From Umbelopsis ramanniana AG (lineage: Eukaryota > Mucoromycota > Umbelopsidomycetes > Umbelopsidales > Umbelopsidaceae): DNA of 64,000 nt. Position 1 is the stretch's first letter; every line of letters begins with the position of its first letter. Below, piece by piece: positions 57,831-64,000 of this stretch. The DNA lies in NCBI RefSeq assembly GCF_025399195.1, contig NW_026252103.1, positions 248,001-312,000 on the forward strand, given 5' to 3'. The notes beneath the pieces were generated by a model. That model was not told where the DNA came from. It was given only the letters and a program-made list of their open reading frames with translations, and searched no databases. The translations under genes were made by a program, and so were the position numbers.

Positions 57831-59720
57831 ATGGGAAAGTGGACAGATAAATTGTACATTACTCACTCGGAATGGAGCGGTGAGGTTGGACAGCATTCTG
57901 CATCAGCAGGATCAGTAGGAAAGCGATCTTCGGATGGCTTCAAGCGATTGCCCTTCTACTGTTGTTCGCTCTCCTTACAACCTTTCGAACATCCCGTATG
58001 CACGTCAGAAGGCATCGTGTTTGACCTCGTCAACATTGTGCCATACTTGAAAAAGTATGGCACCAATCCTGTCACAGGCAAAAAGTTGGATGCCAAGGAT
58101 CTCATCAAACTCAACTTTTACAAGAATGAAAACGGTGACTACCATTGTCCTGTAACATTCAAAGCTTTCAGCGAACATACCGCCATCGCTGCTATCAAGA
58201 CTTCAGGCAACGTCTTTGCATACGACACTATAGAAAGACTTAATGTCAAGGCAAAGTACTGGAAAGATCTTGTTACGGATGAAGCCTTCACTCGGAAAGA
58301 CATCATCATGATTCAAGACCCTCACAACATGGAAAACCGAGATTTGTCGACGTTTCATTATAAGAAGAATGATTTGAAGGTGGTCGATGCCGAAGCTGAA
58401 AAGGAACGAAATAACCCCTTGAGTAAGATCAACCTGACAGGAATGACGGGACGAGTGTTAGCAGAAATGACTGGGAAGACCGACAAGGTAGCCGTAACGT
58501 CGTCCGATGACAAAGATTCACCTGCTTCTCCCAGTACGACGGTGGCCAAGCAAACCCCCAAAACCCCAGCGGCGTCAGTCCGAACCAAAGCATCCACTCC
58601 CTACAATGCTGCACATTATTCCCAAGGTCATGCTGCTGCCTCACTGACCTCGACTGCAGTTGGACCCGTCACTATCAATGAAAGTGCTTTGATAGACGAA
58701 GAGGAGTTTATGTACAAACACATCAAGACGAAAGCATATGCAAGCCTGCAGACCAATTTAGGAAATCTCAATATCGAACTCTTTAGTGATAAAACTCCCC
58801 GCACATGTCATAATTTCATTCAGCTTGCAAAGACGGGTTATTACAAAGGTGTTCCATTCCACAGAAGTATCAAGAACTTTATGGTAAGTACAATTAATAG
58901 TCAATTTCGACAGAATTGAAACCCTGAGGAAAGGGCATCCACGCGATGCGAGCATCTCCATTATCATTAGCATCTATCTAACTTGCATGAACTCAACCAG
59001 ATTCAAGGCGGCGACCCGACAGGCACTGGCCGCGGAGGAGAATCAATATGGAAAGCCAAATTTCCAGATGAACTTCGAGGAAGTCTATCTCATAATGAAC
59101 GTGGTATTTTGAGCATGGCTAATAGCGGCAAGGATACCAATGGATCGCAATTGTGAGTATATGTTTGAACATAGCGAATATGAATGTTTAAACACCCTTG
59201 TTGTATCTTAACTAATGCCACCGCCATGTCCTTTTTTTAATTTTAACGCAGCTTCATCACATACCGACCCTGTACACACTTGGATATGAAGCATACTATC
59301 TTTGGAAAAGTTGTTGGTGGATTGGATGTACTAAATAAGATGGAGGCAATACCCGCAGATGAGGATGATCGACCTGAGAAGCCAATCAAGATTAAAGATA
59401 TCGTCGTATTTGTGGATCCTTATGAAGAGTATCACAACAAATTGGAAAAACGCCTTAAGAGACAAGCAAGTGGAGAGTATGAGCAGGAAAAGAAGGAAAA
59501 GGCTAGACTTCAACGAGAACAGGATGATGCCATGGGATGGTTCGGACCCAACAAGAAGAAAAATGGCACTGCCAAACCCACCACTTCTATTGGTAAATAC
59601 ATTGGAGACGCTAGCAAAAAGCGTGATACGATAGGCGATGGCGATGATGGATTACCACAGTTTTCAGAGAAGAAGAAGTTGAAAAGTAACAGTAGTTATG
59701 GAAATTTTGACAATTTTTAG
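57831..59720 (+). CDS. PPIL2-type cyclophilin with U-box (spliceosome-associated)
   Basis: Nuclear peptidyl-prolyl isomerase with an N-terminal U-box, linked to the spliceosome in animals (Cyp60/PPIL2). Exons 57831-58883, 59001-59152 and 59252-59720 give 557 aa. U-box region at about 35-110: [40 protein letters not shown], then [13 protein letters not shown] Ser/Thr-rich linker follows (about 225-290). The cyclophilin domain (about 300-460) has [60 protein letters not shown] and [11 protein letters not shown]. The catalytic Arg (FHR) is present. The tail is charged and ends SYGNFDNF. The start [15 protein letters not shown] is the conserved N-terminus of the family. A poly(A) signal lies 7 nt after the stop. 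Confidence 0.95.
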
Positions 59721-59726
59721 TCAAAG

Positions 59727-59732
59727 AATAAA
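59727..59732 (+). terminator. AATAAA poly(A) signal of PPIL2
   Basis: Canonical signal 7 nt after the PPIL2 stop codon, immediately followed by a perfect hairpin; the next gene starts 117 nt later. Confidence 0.5.
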
Positions 59733-59750
59733 AAATTCTGAATCCCAAAA

Positions 59751-59775
59751 AAAAGTGACCATCGTGGTCACTTTT
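59751..59775. repeat. perfect 11-bp inverted repeat with 3-nt loop
   Basis: Arms AAAAGTGACCA (59751-59761) and TGGTCACTTTT (59765-59775) around TCG. It lies in the 128-bp gap between the PPIL2 stop and the DDHD phospholipase start, so it can be part of the 3' UTR of one or the promoter of the other. Confidence 0.85.
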
Positions 59776-59848
59776 ATTTCCTGCCTTTGAAGACTGCTTA
59801 TTGCGTGACTTCAACGTGTCGCCTTCTTGCTGTCGTTTGCTTTTGCTC

Positions 59849-62789
59849 ATGTCGACAACTCCACCACCGTTAGATCCTCTTACCATACCGTTATCTCAGG
59901 GCAAGCACAGGCCTCCTAGACCACGAAGCTTGAATCCTGAGCCTGACGTGCCTACATTGGACGCACGGTGGTATGTTACTGCCTTTTCCTTATGAAGCAT
60001 GGCTCGTTGGCACTTGTCTTTTTAACCTTGAAACCAAATCACACCTTTTAGGTTTCATGCCGCGGATAACCCAATCAGCGATCCTGCAAAGATTCGAAGA
60101 GCAAGGTCGCAGACATTCAAAAGCCATAGTGGCAGTTCGTCTCCAAATCCCAACTCGTCCCTTCCACCAACTCCGAAAGCCAAGGCTCAACCTTCGTCCT
60201 GGATAGCATTTTCAAACAGAGATTCTCTAGCGCTAGAGCGTGCTTATCAGGTATGGAAAAGATCAGTCGTCCTTATTGCTTCGTCTAACATTGGAATACT
60301 CATCACTCTTATCAGAGTGGCGATGTGACCGCCACTGTCGCTGTTAATGAAGACGAGTTGTTTCAGGTCGATGTATCAAGTCGTACTATCAGTCCGGTGT
60401 ACTGGAGTGGCCCCACTTACGACGTGAGGCGTGCAACTTGGTTCATTCAGAGTGATGGGTCTAAATGGATACCTTGTGAGGAGACTTTGGCTGAACAAAT
60501 AGAGCTTGGATACTAGTACGTTCATGGCTCAATCTAAGGATTTTCCCCTTCATTCATCATGCTTATCTAACTGTTTTCCTATATTAGCAAGCACAAGCCA
60601 TGGGTGGTTGATCCAATAGAGGATCCACCGGCTAAGCTTACGACGAAAAGTACAGATATCACTGAATCTGCACAAGCAACAACTACCGCCGCAGCTGAGG
60701 AGAAGAAATTGGAAAAGAAGTTGGAAAAACAGCCGGTAGAAAAGCAGTGGATGTTGCTTGGTCCCTACATGGGTCAGTATATTGCGTATACTGGTCCCAA
60801 CTCTGCCTGGTTACTATCGTAAGTAAATACACTTTCTATCGCTTTCACATGTCACACCATCTCACTGCCTTTCATTTTTAGGAATACTCCTAGCGGAAAG
60901 ATAACAAAGCGCATATATACCCGGTTGACCAACAATCAAAACCTTGGAGGAACTAGACTGCTACGTGGATACTCAGAGGTTTCAAAGCAAAGCACCAATC
61001 CGTTTTCGAGGACAGTGACATCTTCGCCATCGCTTGGTCCTGCCAAGACGTCAGATGAAGTCAAAAAACCTCAGGCTGCAGAAGGAAAGGAAGAAAAAGT
61101 AGAAGAAGAAATCGAGGCAGAAGAAGAAAAACAGACTAAACGAGAAGTTCAAGATTATGAAAACGAGGAGAGTGGAGACGAGCCGCGAAAAATCGATCAT
61201 TTGGTCCTTGTTATTCACGGAATTGGCCAAAAAATGACTGAGCGCCTGGGATCGAGCTTTGTGCATGGTAAGCTTTGGTTTCACTCTTGGAAATACGAAC
61301 ATCATTCAAAGCATGTTGTAACCACGCTGCTGTAGATGTAAATGTTTTGAGAAAAACGCTGAAGACTGCCTTCCCAAGCGCAATAGCGACAACATCGAAT
61401 CCTTCTAGACATAATGGCATCCAAGTCCTTCCAATCCATTGGAGACAGGATATTGTTTTTGGTATGGCTAGCACGGATGAATCGGTTGAAGCGGATTTGG
61501 GTATGCCGGAGGCAGATGATGGTCCACCGACGCTGGACGAGCTCACTTTAGACGGTGTACCCAATATCCGAATGGTGGTATCCGACGTCCTCCTTGATAG
61601 TAAGTATCTAACGCTCCAAGGTCGAGTTACCAATCCAAGCCGGCATCCTTACTCATTTCCCAACTAGTACCATTGTATATGACTCCCAAATACCGTGATC
61701 AAATGCTGGCGATTATCACTAGTGAAATCAACCGAGTTTATCTATTATTCATTAAGCGCAATCCTGATTTTCTATTAAGAGGCGGAAAAGTATCGATATA
61801 TGGGCATTCCCTTGGTGTAAGTCTCACGTTGATCTACCTAGCCACTTCAACTACCAAATTTTTAACACTTTTCAATCGTCTAGTCCCTATTGGCGTTCGA
61901 TGTGCTAGCTGTCCAGCCCTTTACCACTCGCCAACACGAATCAGCGTCAGCCATTGATGAAAACAGAACAGCATCTCATATTGCGAGCAATTATTTGCCT
62001 CATGGCAGATCATCGTATTTACACTTTCCTGTACAGAACTTTTTCGCTGTCGGGTCACCTTTAGGCTTTATGCTTCTGTTGAAAGGATGTAAAATATCGT
62101 CTCGGAAACTGCTTGCTGGTGACTTAAACATGTCGTCCTCTACCATTTCGATGTCTGCAAATTCATCATCACCTATTCCGCTATGTTACCCTGCGGTAGG
62201 AAATCTTTACAATATCTTCAAACAATCCGATCCCGTGGCCTACCGGTTGGAGCCTTTGATTTCAAGACACTACAGTGCAAGTATCAAACCTGAAACCGTA
62301 CCGTTCACCAAAGGTGGATTGAAGAGTGTCCTTGACGCTGGATATAATGTGGGATCAGGAATTGCAAACCGAGCTGGAGCTATGCTTGAGTCTTTCAAGA
62401 TGGGTATCACTACCAATCTCTTCATGCGCGGTCTAGGCTTGACGAAACAACAGATGTATGATGATTTGCATCCGCAAACGCAAAAAGAAGGTTCTGCTAA
62501 AGAAGGGGGATCTAGTCCACGAACTCGTTCAAGCAGTGATCCTTCCCCGCCTTTGAATATCGACCTACCTACGACCTCAGAAGACAGAAATAAGTCTCTG
62601 CATCATATGGCTTCCTACTCGTATGGAGCTCGCAAGTTGAAGATGCTTAATTCAACTGGTCGTGTGGATTGGTGTGTACAAGAGGGCCTTTTGGAAAATC
62701 CATACTTGAACGCATTCACTGCCCATACACAATACTGGCAAGACTTGGATGTTGCTGCTTTCATAATCAGAGAAATGTATCAACAATAG
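59849..62789 (+). CDS. DDHD-domain phospholipase A1
   Basis: Intracellular PA-preferring phospholipase A1-type hydrolase (DDHD1/2, yeast Ddl1 relatives). Exons 59849-59970, 60052-60250, 60316-60515, 60588-60818, 60882-61267, 61336-61599, 61668-61816 and 61884-62789 give 818 aa. Blocks: RWFHAADNPISDPAK, YWSGPTYDVRRATWFIQSDG, VLVIHGIGQKMTERLGSSF, VLPIHWRQDI, then the nucleophile elbow IYGHSLGSLLAFDVL, which is assembled across the last intron. The DDHD domain follows: NFFAVGSPLGFMLLLKG, NIFKQSDPVAYRLEPLI, and near the C-terminus RVDWCVQEG and NAFTAHTQYWQDLDVAAFI, supplying the conserved Asp and His. Acidic and Lys-rich linkers lie at about 220-245 and 340-370. The ATG at 59849 is the only good start before the first donor. 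Confidence 0.93.
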
Positions 62790-63043
62790 GAGCCTCGCTT
62801 TCGTCCGCTTGAATTTTTCTTATAAACCGTTCTTTTTCAAAATGTTACTGAAAATAGCTTAGATTACCCCAGTGCACTGTAGAGCCAACGATCCCTTTCG
62901 ACAATATACTTTATACGAATACATTTCTTTCTTTGTCACTTTTATTCTATAGCAATTTTATTTGGCAAGTGAGGGTGGGGGTGCCGCTTATCCGCTTTTA
63001 ATCAAATATTTACATATACTTTTTCTTCTTCTTCTCAATTACA
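62790..63043. other. convergent 3' region (DDHD phospholipase / FMC1)
   Basis: 250 bp between converging stops; A/T-rich with a pyrimidine run near 63020-63035. No gene seen. Confidence 0.5.
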
Positions 63044-63610
63044 TCAATAGACCTTTGCTTCCGTATCTTCAGTAGCAACATTTCCAAACGCCTTTCCGAC
63101 TCGTTCCTGAACAGCTGCCTCCTGAGGTTGCATACGAGGAAATTCCAATGGTCCAGGGTTTGCTGGGTTGTACTGTTTAGGTAAGTTGAGACCTACTCGA
63201 TGGGCCGAAAGTTCTATTCGCTTGCTCTGATCCATCAAAGCAGGATTGTATCGCTCCAATAATTCCTAATACCATCCATTGTTTACCAGGTTAGCTCTGG
63301 ATGCCGTTCTGAACTCTTGGCCACATTGAAACCTACCTTGTGCTGTCTAGTGCTCTTCAAAAAGAGAAGAATGTTCTCTGCATTTTCCTTCATGTCAGCC
63401 AGGCGAACTTCATCTGTGATTTGGCGACTGTCCCTGAAAGCTACTTTGAGATCATGTTCGAAAGAAGCATGATTGGCGACCTTGGTATACTGTAGTTGCG
63501 ACAAGAGAAAATAGAGGTAAGGAATTGTACTCCAAAAAAGCTCCCTTTGAATTGAGTGTTCTAACCTGTGTTCTAATCTCTCTCAAAAGTTGACGGTAGG
63601 TGCTTAGCAT
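63044..63610 (-). CDS. FMC1: FMC1-like mitochondrial ATP synthase assembly factor (LYR family)
   Basis: Small mitochondrial matrix protein that helps assemble the F1 sector of ATP synthase, especially at high temperature in yeast. Exons 63610-63566, 63489-63337 and 63265-63044 give 139 aa. It opens MLSTYRQLLREIRTQ, the LYR-type first helix, and continues LKVAFRDSRQITDEVRLADM, ENILLFLKSTRQHKELLERY and RIELSAHRVGLNLPKQY. The last block, with GLNLPKQ, is the feature shared with human FMC1 (C7orf55). The C-terminal 35 residues are less conserved. All introns are phase 0. Fungal members are divergent, so the call rests on these blocks and on length. Confidence 0.82.
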
Positions 63611-63922
63611 GGTGTAAAGTCGAGGTGTTTACCGTCTTTGAAGGAAGTGAGGAAAAATTGACTGTGAATTTAAAGTCTGGTTTTCCTATGCACGTGATCG
63701 TCGTGGCCAAGGCTTTCTGGCGGCAAACTAAACGTCGAGAGCAGCTGAAGGTCATACTGGGTACACACTTTCTGAATGGCTACAAGGAGCCGTACTTTAC
63801 TTTTCCTTCAGTATCGCAATACGATAGCGCGATCATCGCATCGTGGAGGCCCAATAACCTCGTCATACCAAGCAGATGCAGAAACTGAAGGCTTAATCGA
63901 CAGCTCCGACACCGTCATTGAG
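63611..63922. other. divergent upstream region at the right edge
   Basis: About 310 bp upstream of FMC1. An 87-codon plus frame (63625-63888) runs through most of it, but it has no family resemblance and is probably chance. Confidence 0.4.
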
Positions 63923-63945
63923 ATGTCAACCCTTCCTCCCAAATG
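63923..63945 (+). CDS. possible first coding exon of a WW-domain protein (runs off the window)
   Basis: ATG opens MSTLPPK, then TG and a canonical donor GTATGT, which would split a Trp codon. Proteins such as Prp40 begin with a very similar peptide (short Leu-Pro stretch, then the first WW-domain Trp), and the following exon would lie outside the window. Only eight codons are visible, so this is a weak, suggestive call. Confidence 0.25.
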
Positions 63946-64000
63946 GTATGTCTAGTGAATGCTTCTCTCATAAGCATCATATCCTACATCATTGGCATAT

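Noticed and set aside
63625-63888. 87-codon plus frame upstream of the right-edge exon
   Set aside because: No recognisable motif and it sits in the FMC1 promoter.

Overview
The window looks like nuclear DNA of a filamentous early-diverging fungus, most likely Mucoromycotina (Mucorales-like). The evidence is short GT-AG introns (about 45-130 nt), many tiny exons, a chitin synthase fused to a myosin-like motor and ending in a DEK_C domain, a fungal DUF8032-type regulator, and a mixture of genes shared with animals (Rab2, exportin-4, TRIC channel, PPIL2) and typical fungal ones (PIAS/Siz E3, Mcm1/SRF MADS-box, Ecl1-like). The genus call is inference; no rRNA or tRNA was found to settle it. All gene models below were spliced by eye from splice signals, reading frame and family resemblance, without transcript support.

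Layout. 1-4.3 kb: NOP2 (runs off the left edge) and a PIAS SUMO ligase, both on the minus strand. 6.0-8.4 kb: a regulator with two DUF8032-like domains. 8.9-10.0 kb: a DH-only RhoGEF. 10.9-13.4 kb: a 12-exon acyl-CoA-synthetase relative with a degenerate active site. 13.6-15.8 kb: a PPR protein. 16.6-18.2 kb: a CofD/YvcK-family protein. 18.6-20.0 kb: Rab2, divergent from RPN8 (20.2-21.3 kb). 21.6-23.9 kb: secreted GH51 arabinofuranosidase. 24.8-25.8 kb: TRIC channel. 26.3-27.3 kb: MDR oxidoreductase. 28.0-29.1 kb: ornithine-cyclodeaminase/mu-crystallin protein. 29.7-31.6 kb: MBOAT lysophospholipid acyltransferase. 32.4-33.4 kb: MADS-box factor. 34.7-40.4 kb: myosin-motor chitin synthase. 41.2-46.1 kb: exportin-4 in 20 exons. 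46.9-48.9 kb: a DH-PH RhoGEF. 49.8-50.2 kb: small Ecl1-like zinc protein. 50.2-53.3 kb: the largest stretch with no recognisable gene. 53.3-55.5 kb: DHHC palmitoyltransferase. 55.8-57.5 kb: choline kinase. 57.8-59.7 kb: PPIL2 cyclophilin. 59.8-62.8 kb: DDHD phospholipase. 63.0-63.6 kb: FMC1. A possible first exon of another gene lies at the right edge.

The genes do not form one pathway. There are loose themes: membrane lipid chemistry (MBOAT acyltransferase, choline kinase, DDHD phospholipase, acyl-CoA-synthetase relative), polarity and wall growth (chitin synthase, two RhoGEFs, Rab2, DHHC enzyme), and nuclear or RNA work (NOP2, PPIL2, exportin-4, PIAS, MADS). The clustering is probably ordinary gene order.

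The most distinctive feature is gene structure. Catalytic motifs are assembled from micro-exons: a 12-nt exon carries the DHHC cysteine and an 11-nt exon carries the middle of the Rab2 P-loop. There is also an in-frame, stop-free intron inside the choline kinase catalytic loop and a GC-AG intron. No mobile element, virus-like element, CRISPR array or tRNA was recognised.
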